64,000 nucleotides of DNA from Acanthosepion pharaonis (GCA_903632075.3 CAHIKZ030003496.1:1738501-1802500); one strand, 5' to 3'. Shown: positions 32,740 through 44,339, counted from the first letter of the stretch. Program-made: numbers and translations. Notes: a model not told the origin generated them from the letters alone.

Positions 32740-33475
32740 GTGTACCCGCTAATCAATTATGGTAATGGTAAGATTAGCCGGCAAATATGTACTTTTGTTC
32801 CCGCAAAAAAGATGGAATATTAAAAGGACGATTATCCCATGACAGCGTTTTTATTCACTTTTTTTTTATTCACTATTCAGCAATATCTATTATTTTAAAA
32901 AACGATGCTTAGAATTTTAATAAAACCTAAACATGAATTTATACATTTTTCTTTGTTCTTGAGAATTGGCAGCAAAAATAATAACACTATTTATTAGATT
33001 TGTTTATTTACAATATTTTTTTAATTATATCGTTTATTGGAAACCTTGGCAAAAATATCGGTTAATTGTCAATTGATTCAAACTTTATAAAATGGTAAAT
33101 AATAAAGATTTCCTTAGAGTTGGTTCACATATTTTAATAATTTCGTAAATGTTTTTAAATTTATGAATAAAAAATATATATCATATTTATTTCTTTATAA
33201 ATTGGTAAATGATAGATATTACATTAGTTTTAATTGTATTAGTTTTTAGAATAATGTAACTATAAAATATTCTTTTAAATAAACCAATAAATAAATAGTG
33301 CTTACTGTTTAATACTTTTGTTGTAAATTTTCAAGAACAAAAATAAAATGTATAAATTTACTTTCATCATATGTTAGATTTTATTACAAATCTAATCATC
33401 GCTTTTTAAAAACAATAAGCATTTCCAAGGAGTGAAGGTAGTTAAAATAATAACGGTGTTATGGAGAAAACCGTC
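32740..33475. mobile_element. TIR element, AT-rich (relative at 63107-63620)
   Basis: The left region TATTATTTTAAAAAACGATG CTTAGAATTTTAATAAAACC is inverted on the right (33370-33430: CTAATCATCGCTTTTTAAAA ACAATAAGCATTTCC), and the right end runs into GGAGTGAAGGTAGTTAAAAT AATAACGGTG. The internal block CAATTGATTCAAACTTTATA AAATGGTAAATAATAAAGAT is shared with 63400-63440. No transposase. Confidence 0.7.
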
Positions 33476-33704
33476 CTTTTGACAGTTTGTTTTTTGGCAG
33501 ACACGTAGGTCCACGTTCACCGATTAGCTATTTTCTTATAAGGAAATATTCGGGGTTCATTGAGAAAACAACATTAAAGTCGGTTGAAATCTATATAAAG
33601 TTTTTCAGGAAATATTTTACTCAAGTGCACTATCTCTTATCGCTCATTCTAGCACTGATGGTAGTTTATGTTCTAACCTTACATTTAAGATAATGTGAAA
33701 ATCA

Positions 33705-33895
33705 GAGACTTGAGGCAACAGAAATATGGTTCTACCGAAGGATGCTGAGAATACTATGGACCGAATATATGAGAAACGAAGAAGTTTTAAAGAAAATTGA
33801 AGCGAAAAGGACACTTATACTGAGAATCATAAAGAGACAATTGTCATTTCAAGGATAGATAATGAAGAAAGAGGGTTTGGGGAATTTAACACTCA
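33705..33895 (+). mobile_element. RTE LINE fragment
   Basis: Plus strand encodes EATEIWFYRRMLRILWTEYM, then NEEVLKKIEAKRTLILRIIK and RQLSFQG*IMKKEGLGN, matching the RTE C-terminal region at 2198-1834. One in-frame stop. It is cut off after GLGNL. Confidence 0.75.
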
Positions 33896-34040
33896 CATGA
33901 CATATTTAAGGCAATGTAGTAAATTGTAACATGGAGTATTAGTGTTTGAGCCTTTTATATTATATTCTTACTCTGTTACTCTGTCCTGGACATTGAATTC
34001 TACCTGGATTGTATCCTCTTGGAAATTTAGTTATCTATCT

Positions 34041-34041
34041 C

Positions 34042-34078
<37 letters not shown>

Positions 34079-34100
34079 ATGTGTGTTGACCACTAATTAT

Positions 34101-34132
<32 letters not shown>
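34041..34132. repeat. (TA)n/(TG)n microsatellites
   Basis: TA then TG runs to 34088, a short unique spacer, then another TA run (34104-34132), flanking the next foldback. Confidence 0.9.
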
Positions 34133-34133
<1 letters not shown>

Positions 34134-34136
<3 letters not shown>

Positions 34137-34258
34137 GTACATTTTTCCTCATCGGTAGCATAACTCGGAGTTTCATGCACAACGCAATATTCAGTCCCTA
34201 CTCAGCACCTGAAGATTGCATTGTCCATGAAACTCTGAGAAAAAAAAATGTATAGTTA
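34134..34258. mobile_element. Foldback MITE
   Basis: TTGTACATTTTTCCTC...CTCGGAGTTTCATG on the left is inverted on the right as CATGAAACTCTGAGAAAAAA AAATGTATAG. A CCTGAAGATTGCATTG motif is in the loop. The (TA)n tract lies at the left end. Confidence 0.65.
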
Positions 34259-34336
34259 TTAATATATATTTAATATCGCTGTTATATTACAGCGAGTACT
34301 ATTTTATTAATAGCAATTCTTAATATGCGTCATCTC

Positions 34337-34610
34337 ATATATATATATATATATATATATATGGTATCAAATAACAATTGGAAAAAATCATACATTTTGC
34401 CGACGAGTTTCGTCTTCCGACTTTCACGGCAAAAATAAAATCGAAATGTTTTTGCTGTTATAGTTACATTAAAATTCAAAATTAAAAAGATTTCGATTTC
34501 ATTTTTGCCTTGAAAAAGTCGGAAGACGAAACGCGTCGGCAAAATGTATGATTTTTTCCAATTGTCATTTGATACCAATCTGTCTTGTCCACAGAATTCA
34601 TCTGGGAATT

Positions 34611-34690
<80 letters not shown>
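34337..34690. mobile_element. Foldback MITE with long arms, between TA tracts
   Basis: Left arm 34362-34450 (TATGGTATCAAATAACAATT GGAAAAAATCATACATTTTG CCGACGAGTTTCGTCTTCCG) is inverted at 34490-34577. Arms carry a GTCGGAAGACGAAACGCGTC motif, a possible remnant of the CTGAAGA...CGAAAC core. Flanked by (TA)n at 34337 and by (TA)n(TG)n at 34614-34687. Confidence 0.8.
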
Positions 34691-35019
34691 CACAAGCTCA
34701 TACATACCTGTGCATATAAACACACATGGACATCTGTTTTAATATTTAGATAATGCATTCATCTGGAAAAACACACATCTATATATACAGACATGTTTGT
34801 AAGCATTTTTAAACACATACATACATATACTCGTACACACGTGTATATATTGAATTTAACAGTAATACACCTATCCACGGCTCCTTTTTTCTGTCGTCTG
34901 TTTCAATCAATTTAGGATAGCGAAGTTCACAGAAGAAAATAATTGTATCTCACCAGTATTTTATTCTATATACAATGCGCATGCGTGTATGTGTCTTTAT
35001 ATTTGAATAGCATACAAAA

Positions 35020-35290
35020 TGTATCCATTTTCCACCATTTTTTTTCAACGTTTTCTTCTGCGTCGGTAAAGTCCCCGACACCTGCCTCACCCTCAACTAA
35101 AAGGAAAAAAAAAATGCTTCGGTTCCCCACCCTGACAATCAACAAGGCATCCTTTGTGCTCACCGCCGGAGGACAGCTCAGTCCAAACAGACGGACGGTC
35201 CTCAGCCACCTCACCCCTTGCCCCAACCGCCATTTCTTCCTTTTGTTGGTGTAAATGCATCCAGAAATGACGTCACACCAAAACTCTTCA
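35020..35290. other. GC-richer segment with a CRE-like site
   Basis: Unlike its surroundings this segment is rich in C and G and contains TGACGTCA (about 35267). Short frames are open on both strands, but no domain is recognised and no repeat copy is seen in the window. It could be regulatory or part of an untranslated exon; evidence is weak. Confidence 0.2.
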
Positions 35291-35794
35291 CAAAGTTTGA
35301 AGTGCTTTAAAATGTATTAGAAGCGGTAAAGTTGGGGATAGGATGGAGTGCTGTGGGGGTCAGAGGCCTTACGTGTATGTATGTGTACGTGAGCATGCAC
35401 TAACAAATTTCAGCAGTTTATCGTAATAAGGTGTTGATTTATATACGTGTGAATCAGTAAGTTCGTGGCCTGTCATGTAGTTATTAGCCGAATGCTGATC
35501 TGAAATTTTCACTCTATAATGTTCGATTAGGAGACCTGTCAACCTAAAAAAAAAATCTTAAAACCTGAGGATTTAGATCTCTGACTTCAAAAAAACGGCT
35601 ATTTTACCAAAGACAGGGAGAAACGGAGGGATTTCAAGAACAGCACCAAAGCGTGTAAAATATCATTCTTGGAATTCACAGAGGTTATTTCCAACGGAGG
35701 TATGATTTTCAACAAGCATTCACTGGACACTGCCACGGAATTTCTAAAAAAAAAAAAAAAATCCCACAAGGCGCATGTTTGGAGAGGATGTAAA

Positions 35795-36068
35795 CAAGGA
35801 AGAAGCTTAGATACGGAAAAGGAAGCTAGAAATTCCTGGGACACGTAATGAGAAAAGAAGGCATGGAGAATCTGATACTTACAGGTCGTATAAAGAGAAA
35901 GCGATACAAGGAAAAGCAATGCATGACATACCTAGCGGACTTAAGCAAGTGGATGACAGAACAGGGCCTGGGGAAAGTATCAAAGAGACAAAACTTATTG
36001 AGAGCTACAAGGGATAGGGGGAAGTGGAGAGCAATGATCGCCTACGTCCTGAAGGGACACGGCACATA
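35795..36068 (+). mobile_element. RTE LINE fragment with natural 3' end
   Basis: Plus strand encodes KFLGHVMRKEGMENLILTGR, then TYLADLSKWMTEQGLG and LLRATRDRGKWRAMIAYVLK GHGT followed by a stop: the authentic RTE C-terminus. Sequence at 35640-35790 appears to be unrelated or very diverged. Confidence 0.8.
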
Positions 36069-36074
36069 AAAAGA

Positions 36075-37130
36075 AATGTTTTTAAAGATAATTGTCTAAT
36101 ACTAATTAATAAAATTTCCGTATGTAAGGGTTCTTTTAGGTATTTTTAAGACATTGGCACTTTTACTCGTCACTCGTCGACTCATCGAACCGCCATTATC
36201 GACGAAAAGTGAAAACTATAAATTTAAAAATCTCCTAAAAATCCAATATTTGTTCTAATGATGTGTTTCGAAATCACTTAATAATTTTAACTATTAATTA
36301 ACTTGATTTTGTTAGACGTTAGGCTTACTTTTTGCAAATAACGTTTTTATACGTGGTAAGTAACCTGTGAGGTATCAGAGATTAACAACTATAAATATCA
36401 ATTTCAATCCCGCTCTTAAAAAGTGCGCGAAAATTTTAAAAGACTTTAAAGAAATACAGAACATCAGCAGTGCAACAATCAAGAAATTTATATTTATGTT
36501 AAAAAAGTAAATTATATTTAACCTTATGTAACCATTAGTTAAAGAATATAATTGTTTTATTCTACGCATTTTATAAAAAATAGAATGAATAATTTTATTT
36601 TAGGACATTAGGAGTAGTTTATTAATTTAGTTAAATGATGCTTTTACGTTTAATACATTGCTTTTATTTTTTCTTATTTCATCACTTGTCTTAATTTAAC
36701 AGAATGTGTATTTTTTTTTAACTATTCTGAATTTAAGATTATATTTATTATATTCCTCTTCCGATTGGGAAAAATATTCAATCAAAGAATTATTTCCTTT
36801 TTGTATATTCATACAAAAAATAATCTAATAGTTACTAAAATGACAAAAAAAATTACATTTTTCTTGAAAATGGTTCACACTAGAAAATGGCAGTAAACTT
36901 TTCATTTCGATTCATCAAACATGTTTTTATTTAATAAAAAAAAAAACTCTTGTGACGAACAGTAAAGGGATGAATTTCAAAATCATACCGAAAAACTACA
37001 CATTTTTTTAAACAAATATTAAGAGTAGATATTTTTGGTTTTTTTTTTTTTTTTTGCTGTCCAATATGAAAAAAATATTTTTTGTTGTTGTTGTTTTTTT
37101 GTTTTTTTAGTTAATTTACGCAAACACCAA
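36075..37130. other. AT-rich non-coding stretch
   Basis: No gene or clear element is seen. It contains T-rich runs at 37035-37060 and 37080-37110. Confidence 0.5.
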
Positions 37131-39315
37131 CTCTCAAAAAAATTTCTGTCCTGGGTATGACGATAAACTACATCTGCGTCCTGGGCAAGACGATAAACTA
37201 CACCCGATAGCAAGGCCTCTGATCAGGAGGTTTTGAGGAACACGGAACTACCTCTTAATTGCTGGTGTTCTCAGGTCCACCCTGACCCGGGATGGTAGCA
37301 TCTGTCAGGGTTCCAGTTATGTGCAAATATTTAACCACCCAAAAGGGGTCAAAACAGTATGAAAGTATAACAATAGGTTTTGGAAAAATTATTACCAGCA
37401 ATACATTAAAAAAAATTACTACCATCAATACATTAAAAAAAAATTATTACCATCAATACATTAAAAAAAATTATTACCATCAATACATTAAAAAAAATTA
37501 TTACCATCAATACATTAAAAAAAAATTATTACCATCAATACATTAAAAAAAATTATTACCATCAATACATTAAAAAAATTATTACCATCAATACATTAAA
37601 AAAATTATTACCATCAATACATTAAAAAAAATATTACCATCAATACATTTAAAAAATTATTACCATCAATACATTAAAAAAAATTATTACCAGCAATACA
37701 TTAAAAAAAATATTACCATCAATACATTAAAAAAAATTATTACCATCAATACATTAAAAAAAATTATTACCATCAATACATTAAAAAAAATATTACCATC
37801 AATACATTAAAAAAAATTATTACCAGCAATACATTAAAAAAATATTACCATCAATACATTAAAAAAAATTATTACCATCAATACATTAAAAAAATTATTA
37901 CCATCAATACATTAAAAAAAATATTACCATCAATACATTTAAAAAAATTATTACCATCAATACATTAAAAAAATTATTACCATCAATACATTAAAAAAAT
38001 TATTACCATCAATACATTAAAAAAATTATTACCAGCAATACATTAAAAAAAAATATTACCATCAATACATTAAAAAAAATTATTACCAGCAATACATTAA
38101 AAAAAAATATTACCATCAATACATTAAAAAAAATTATTACCATCAATACATTAAAAAAAAATATTACCATCAATACATTAAAAAAAATTATTACCAGCAA
38201 TACATTAAAAAAAAATATTACCATCAATACATTAAAAAAAATTATTACCATCAATACATTAAAAAAAATTATTACCATCAGTACATTAAAAAAAATTATT
38301 ACCATCAATACATTAAAAAAAAATATTACCATCAATACAAAAAAAAATTATTACCATCAATACATTAAAAAAATTATTACCATCAATACATTAAAAAAAA
38401 TATTACCATCAATACATTAAAAAAAATTATTACCAGCAATACATTAAAAAAAATATTACCATCAATACATTAAAAAAAATTATTACCAGCAATACATTAA
38501 AAAAAATATTACCATCAATACATTAAAAAAAATTATTACCATCAATACATTAAAAAAAAATATTACCATCAATACATTAAAAAAAATTATTACCAGCAAT
38601 ACATTAAAAAAAATTATTACCATCAATACATTAAAAAAAAATATTACCAGCAATAATAATAAAAAAATATTACCATCAATACATTAAAAAAATTATTACC
38701 AGCAATACATTAAAAAAAATATTACCATCAATACATTAAAAAAAATTATTACCATCAATACATTAAAAAAAATATTACCATCAATACATTTTAGAGAAAA
38801 AAAATATTATCAGCAATACATTAAAAAAAAATATTACCATCAATACATTTTAGAGAAAAAAATATTATCAGCAATACTTCAAAAAAAATATTACCATCAA
38901 TACATTTTAGAGAAAAAAAATATTATCAGCAATACATTAAAAAAAATATTACCAGCAATACATTAAAAAAAATATTACCATCAATACATTAAAAAAAAAT
39001 TATTACCATCAATACATTAAAAAAATATTACCATCAATACATTAAAAAAATTATTACCAGCAATACATTAAAAAAATATTACCATCAATACATTAAAAAA
39101 ATTATTACCAGCAATACATTAAAAAAAATATTACCATCAATACATTAAAAAAATTATTACCATCAATACATTAAAAAAAATATTACCATCAATACATTAA
39201 AAAAAATTATTACCAGCAATACATTAAAAAAAATATTACCATCAATAAAAATCTTGTCGCCATTGAGGTTGATATGCCGTAATACAAAACTAACCAAACT
39301 AAACCAATCAGAAAC
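37130..39315 (-). mobile_element. Dispersed element with massively expanded internal minisatellite
   Basis: Relative of 19540-20012 in opposite orientation. Left end: GACGATAAACTACATCTGCG tandem pair, CTCTGATCAGGAGGTTTTGA, GGTAGCATCTGTCAGGGTTC. Right end: GTTGATATGCCGTAATACAA AACTAACC. The ends match the short copy; the middle is an array of about 1.86 kb. Confidence 0.8.
37385..39246. repeat. Minisatellite, about 27-bp unit, about 65-70 copies
   Basis: The unit is ATTATTACCATCAATACATT followed by a run of six to nine A. Two main variants differ at one base, ACCATCAAT and ACCAGCAAT, and near 38785-38930 a longer unit with TTTTAGAGAAAAAA TATTATCAGCAAT occurs. The poly-A length varies freely. 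There are no unique spacers, so this is not a CRISPR-like array. Confidence 0.95.
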
Positions 39316-39566
39316 ATTTATTTTTTATTGAATTATTTTGGCTAATGTTCGGGACAAATTTTCCGTATGTTCATACTTGATATTGGATAATCTGTTTTAC
39401 TGAAATAAGACCTTCAGGGATTTTGCTTTACATAATTGTAACTCTCTCAAATTACATTTCGAAAAGAGAGTGGTTGAACACCCCCACAAAAAATCATTGT
39501 CATTAAATTTTCTAATAAAATAATCTATCCAGTATACAACTCATTCATTAATGAATAAATACTGAA

Positions 39567-39671
39567 AGAATTGGGGTGAATATAACTTGGGTTGCCATTA
39601 ATTTTCGTATAAAGTTGAAATACATCATTAACGAGATCTAACGTAACATCAAGAAAATCTACTTGATTAAC
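39567..39671 (-). pseudogene. Penelope-like element RT fragment, inverted 5' part
   Basis: The minus strand is open and reads VNQVDFLDVTLDL then NDVFQLYTKINGNPSYIHPNS, the FLDVT...Y.K.N....YIH..S motif at the end of the PLE reverse transcriptase. In intact PLEs this directly precedes the NHPP-type segment that is found here on the opposite strand, beginning at the same six bases (39666-39671). Confidence 0.75.
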
Positions 39672-40557
39672 ATTTATACTCACCCCAATTCAAAACACCC
39701 TCCATCTGTAATCCAATATATACCTTCCTCTGTAGAACATAAGATTAGAAACCACTCATCGGACAAAGATGTATTTGATAAATATAGCAGTGTTTATGAT
39801 AAAGTTTTAAAGAATAGTGGTTATAAGTACACTGAAATCAAGTATAGAAAATATGATGATAGTGGTCCAAAGAAATAAAAATGCAAAGAGCCTTTGATGC
39901 ACACCTCCATTTAATCAATTAGTCAGTACTAATTGAGTTTATAAGTTCTTCCATTTGATTAATAAACATTTTCCTAAATGTAACCCACTTGGTAAAATAT
40001 TTAACAGAAAACACATTTAAACTAAGTTATAGCTGCACCAATAATCTTGATAACATTATAAAATTACACAATAATAAAATTTTAAACCAATTTAATAATC
40101 TGGATCATAATACACGTTCCAAGATAAATATTATTAATGATATTGACCAATGTAATTGTATGAATTCTAACCAATGTCGATTGCTAAATGTTTTGTTTAT
40201 CTTAGTGTCTTACAATAGAGAATCCGACGGTTGAAAAATTCTGTACTGGTAATACTAAGAATTCTTTTAAGACTAGGTGGTATCAACATATCTTGTCCTT
40301 CACCAATACTACTTGCAGAAATAATACATCCCTTTCTAAAATTTTGGTGTTTAAAAGATAATAATATTCCTAAGGTAAAATGGAAAATTTTAAAAACGGC
40401 AAAGACATGTAGATCTTTATATGAACCTTGTTTTCTGTGTTTATATGAAAAATTCGAATTCATCAGAATTTTTAACAAAAATTCATTATTAATTCAAAGA
40501 AGTGAATTAACAGTAAATTGTGAGCATAGTTTACCTTTTACTTTACAATTTAGTTAA
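39666..40557 (+). pseudogene. Penelope-like element RT end plus GIY-YIG endonuclease, frameshifted
   Basis: The plus strand reads INIYTHPNSKHPPSVIQYIP ... SSDKDVFDKYSSVYDKVLKNSGY (39666-39876), then HFPKCNPLGKIFNR / TFKLSYSCTNNLDNIIKLHN (39960-40080), a CNCMNSNQCRLLN zinc-knuckle-like stretch, then GIY-YIG domain remains: GNTKNSFKTRWYQHILSFTN ... NNTSLSK, and finally LKDNNIPKVKWKILK ... LCLYEKFEFI ... SELTVNCEHS. At least three frameshifts or stops separate these. Order and motifs are those of Penelope-like elements, which combine RT with a C-terminal GIY-YIG nuclease. The copy is dead. Confidence 0.8.
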
Positions 40558-41300
40558 ACTTTGGAATTCGATAATGCTTTTCTTATATTTTAGCTGTACT
40601 GTGTTGCACTATATATGGCTTATCTTTCTATTTGTAAGATTAATCTGGATTTAATTTAATTTTTTATTAATTTCCTGGTAGTATTAGTAACATCTTGTAC
40701 AGGTGTATTGATATTTGGTTGCTATTTTTGGCATTTTACATTGATTAGTTAGTGTTCTTAACAACTTATATGAAGGTTCTTTATATTGCATCTTAATTTA
40801 CCAAATAATTCTATATATTTAAATTATTTACTAGTTTCTTAAAGAAGCCATTTATTTATCAACTACAAAAAATTATGCAGCAAATTCACAAAACATATAA
40901 CTTGTTGAGCATTTTATTAAATTACCTCTCTACCCACCTTTTATTTCTTAGGAAACTGCATTGTCTGCTGTGTATGTTTTATGTAACCATATGTATCCAC
41001 TTTAAGTCTATGTCTGTCTGCTATTAGTTGCCAATCTACGGGTCAAGACCCATTTATATAAAAAAATAATTTTAAATTTTTACTTCTTCACTTAGTTTAA
41101 ATTTAACGTTGGTCATATTTGATTGGTTGATTTGAGTAAAGCCCACAGACATTATAACCTCCTTTTTTCGAAAAAAAGAGGTTGTATTTTCCTTTTAAAT
41201 CTAAATAAATCGTTCACTCGCCAGTAATTTACAATCACCTGATGAGATGCATTTGATATGCATTGAAAACTACCACCAAAACACTCTGCTACTGTCTATT
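40558..41300 (+). mobile_element. Penelope-like element 3' region with hammerhead-like motif
   Basis: Non-coding continuation of the PLE. At 41239-41268 it has CTGATGA, a 7-bp stem GATGCAT/ATGCATT with loop TTGAT, then GAAA, i.e. the hammerhead core and stem II. I could not find a convincing stem III, cleavage triplet or stem I, so this copy looks inactive. The region ends at a (TA)n(TG)n tract. Confidence 0.55.
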
Positions 41301-41319
41301 GACGCGTAATTTGTAATGC

Positions 41320-41320
<1 letters not shown>

Positions 41321-41398
<78 letters not shown>

Positions 41399-41515
41399 GT
41401 GTGTCTTTTGTACGTGTGTGTGTTTAAACTAGGATATAGAATCCCGACAAAGTTTTTAAGAAATTGGATGGACAATTATGCTGTTACATGATTTAGACAA
41501 TTTTGCTGTTACACT

Positions 41516-41570
<55 letters not shown>

Positions 41571-41602
41571 AAAGAAGAGAGAAACCGCATTTGTGACGCT
41601 GC

Positions 41603-41679
<77 letters not shown>

Positions 41680-41809
41680 TAAAATAGGATATAAAATCCC
41701 GACAAAATTTAAAGAAATTTGACAAATGGAAAAACGTTTCATTGAAACTAGATTGGGTTACACGTTTCGCCTCTCTAGGCTTCATCAGATCTCAAAAAGA
41801 AAAAAGGAG

Positions 41810-41845
<36 letters not shown>
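41321..41845. repeat. Microsatellite cluster (TA, TG)
   Basis: TA/TG runs at 41321-41408, 41517-41567, 41604-41676 and 41811-41844. Between them AGGATATA(G/A)AATCCCGACAAA is directly repeated (41431 and 41683). 41790-41750 on the minus strand holds a CTGATGAAGCCTAGAGAGGC GAAAC hammerhead-like core. Confidence 0.85.
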
Positions 41846-41846
<1 letters not shown>

Positions 41847-41849
41847 TAA

Positions 41850-42930
41850 ATAATCAATCATAGTACATTTACCTTAAGCTGGCGTTTCTCTTGATTAAAG
41901 AAGAAAGAAAATAAGTGACTTAAAAAAAGCCGTAAACATTTATTCTGTATCTTTTCTTTATAATTCATAGTTCTTGTTAAAAGTTATTTAAATATTCTCC
42001 CGACCTTTTTTTTTTTTTTTTTTTGTATGGAATTAAAGGTAAATCCTCATCTCATTTTCAGAATGGCTCGAACGTAAGATAGATATAAATCTCCAACTGA
42101 AGCAAATAATCCTCTCCAGTAAATCGTTAATGCCAATACAGTTAACTACTACACTTATATTAACCGAAATTTTTGTTTTCATTTTGGTATTTAAGCATTT
42201 TGCCTTGGCATTGAATTTTCAATATTAATTTTAAAAATATTTTACTTAATATCGATATTTTTACATTTTTTTAATTGTATTAATAGATATATTTTAGTGT
42301 TATTTTTGAATGTCTACGTTACTAAATTGTCAGTTTTGCTTTTGTGATATTTTTCCTCTATTCCCTATTCTGCTCCTGCTGTCAGCACGTTTCACTCTAC
42401 ATGACATTTACGGAGAAACAGCGAACACCGTAGCACAAGTTACGGAGAGTGTATACGATCGTTTATTTAGATATCGATTACAACCCCCCAAACTACTACA
42501 TGTTTCGAGCAACTAGTCGTATGATTTCACATGTAGCATCCCTATGATTTCATGTGGATTTGCACATGTGGGGCGTCCGCTTGATTTCAAACCTGATTGT
42601 TTTGCCAAGAAGAAAGTACCAAATGATTGACCAAAGTTTTGTCTGTCTGTTTTTTTATTTTTTTTTTCCACGAGATATAAGACTAGATTGGTAGTTTTCT
42701 AATTTTCTAAAATTTCCATCTCTGCTGTCACGTATTTGAGAGCGAAGAGCAGGATCAACACAATTAATCAATATATGATCAGCAAACTGTAAAAGTCATT
42801 TTATGTTTTTAATATTTCAATGTTTATTTACATTTTAGTAATTTTTTAGTATGTCATGAATAAACACGAAAACATTAGATAACACCATTTCTTTTTTCAT
42901 TTTAGGAATTATCAATAAATTTTGACTTAT
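41850..42930. other. AT-rich non-coding stretch
   Basis: No gene or element boundary is recognised. A short open frame at 42310-42516 lacks any recognisable domain. Confidence 0.45.
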
Positions 42931-42934
42931 TCGA

Positions 42935-43330
42935 ACAATTTCCACATCTTGATTATTGTCGAAGTTATTATACACACAACGTTTCGACTGAATACACTAT
43001 GGTTATCTTCAGGTATTCATTATTTTGGCTGATGTAGGTTATCTTGTATGTGTTGATTATTGTGTTATTTTTGTCACTGTGATGCCATTGCTATTTTGTT
43101 TATACTGAATCATAATATATTATTTTCTTGCCTGATCCAGGGATTGCACCCACGTTCAGTATACATTGGTCCAGCAGAAAACGAACAAGAAATGTTATCA
43201 CATAGACAAAGTAACACTAATCAATACATATAAGATAGAATACATATCAGCTAAAATAATGGACACCTGAAGATAGCTTGAAGGAAGTTTACTGAAACGT
43301 CGTAACTATAATAATCAAGATGAGAAAATT
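42935..43330. mobile_element. Foldback element with hammerhead-like arms
   Basis: Left arm 42948-43080 (TCTTGATTATTGTCGAAGTT ... CAACGTTTCGACTGAATACA ... TATCTTCAGGTATTCATTAT TTTGGCTGATGTA) is inverted in 43195-43325 (CAGCTAAAATAATGGACACC TGAAGATAGC ... GAAACGTCGTAACTATAATA ATCAAGATGA). Both arms carry CTGAAGA...GAAACG. The loop has no ORF. Confidence 0.75.
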
Positions 43331-43384
43331 AGTACGAAAAAAATCGAATAAATATAGGTTTTTGTTTTTTTTAATCTGATGGCC

Positions 43385-43800
43385 TCGTGTTTCTTCGAAG
43401 ATTTTCACCGTTAATTCTATTCGCTATATTTTATAAGATTAATTTTGCTGAATGTCTCGAGTTTGTTGAAAGATCTTCACCGTTAATTCTGTTCGCTATA
43501 TTTTATAAGATTAATTTTGCTGAATATCTCGAGTTTGTTCAAAGATTTTCACTGTTAATTCTATTCGTTATATTTTATAAGATTAATTTTGCTGAATATC
43601 TCGAGTTTGTTCAAAGATTTTCACTGTTAATTCTATTCGTAATATTTTACAAAATAATTTTTCAGAATGTCCCGTGTTTTTTCGAAGAATTTAACTGTTA
43701 ATTCTATTCGTTATATTTTGAAAGATCAATTTTTCTGAATGTCTCGTGTTTCTTCGAAGAGGTTTTTCACTGTTAACTCTATTCGTTATATTTCACAAGT
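43385..43800. repeat. 72-bp tandem repeat, about five copies
   Basis: The unit CTCGAGTTTGTTCAAAGATT TTCACTGTTAATTCTATTCG TTATATTTTATAAGATTAAT TTTGCTGAATAT recurs from about 43385 (starts near 43456, 43529, 43600), decaying toward 43800. 72 is a multiple of three, so the plus-strand frame stays open as an artefact. The repeat begins about 70 bp beyond the protease stop codon, so it would lie in or next to its 3' UTR. Confidence 0.8.
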
Positions 43801-43870
43801 TTGCCTCATTTTTTCTCGCAAGATCCAAAATAACTTTCAAAAGCTCAGACTGTTTGTTCTTAAATGCCGG

Positions 43871-44035
43871 TCAGTTTCTGGCGATGATGTCATGAATCCA
43901 ATCTATAAATCCAATGACTGATGTATAGATTGCCGGAAAGCCACGTATTTGGCACAGTTCGTTGCCAAATGACGCTACACCAGCCAAAACAAATCGACCA
44001 TTTCGAAGACACACCAACGGACCGCCGGAATCTCC
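43871..44035 (-). CDS. Serine protease terminal exon (catalytic Ser195)
   Basis: The exon starts after a TTTTTTCTTGTAG acceptor and encodes 54 residues and a stop. It begins GDSGGPLVC with the catalytic serine at residue 3 and the Cys201 equivalent. ASFG (214-216 region), the Cys220 equivalent in NELCQIRGFPAIYT, and the usual C-terminal amphipathic helix SVIGFIDWIHDIIARN follow. In chymotrypsin numbering, 189 is Gly (previous exon), 216 is Gly and 226 is Ala, so the S1 pocket lacks the Asp of trypsin; an elastase-like preference for small residues is possible but unproven. The protein ends directly after the protease domain. Frame and splice phase fit the exon at 53352-53485. Confidence 0.92.
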   Translation of the reverse strand, partial: GDSGGPLVCLRNGRFVLAGVASFGNELCQIRGFPAIYTSVIGFIDWIHDIIARN

Positions 44036-44150
44036 CTACAAGAAAAAAGAAAACAAAAACTGTTGGCTAGCGAATAATGTACAAGGTTATTGGTCATATT
44101 TTTATGTACGACAGGTAAATTTTTCTATCTAGGATCAGAGTCTAGTGCAA

Positions 44151-44240
44151 TGATTCCCAACGTGGGGTACATGTCCCACCGGTGGGTCATGGTAATATTT
44201 TGGTGGGGCGTGCGTAGGATGTGCACCCTTCGGCTATCTA
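44151..44240. mobile_element. hAT-like element terminus
   Basis: CAATGATTCCCAACGTGGGG TACATGTCCCACCGGTGGGT CATGG is typical of hAT-type MITE ends (CAGTGGTTCCCAACCNGGGG...). The matching opposite end is not identified, so this is a solo terminus or a diverged copy. Confidence 0.5.
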
Positions 44241-44339
44241 TACCAACAGAATAAGAGGGCAATTCGAGAATGATTTATTAACAGTGAATTGTTTTCTAGT
44301 GAGTCTGAGTGTGAGAAATAATTTAAAAAAAAACAAAAA

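Noticed and set aside
37385..39246. Possible CRISPR-like array
   Set aside because: Repeats of about 27 bp follow each other with no unique spacers, and the sequence is eukaryotic. It is a minisatellite.
43387..43701. 104-codon plus-strand ORF with 24-residue repeats
   Set aside because: The 72-bp repeat is a multiple of three, which keeps one frame open. It has no domain and lies antisense beside the protease end.
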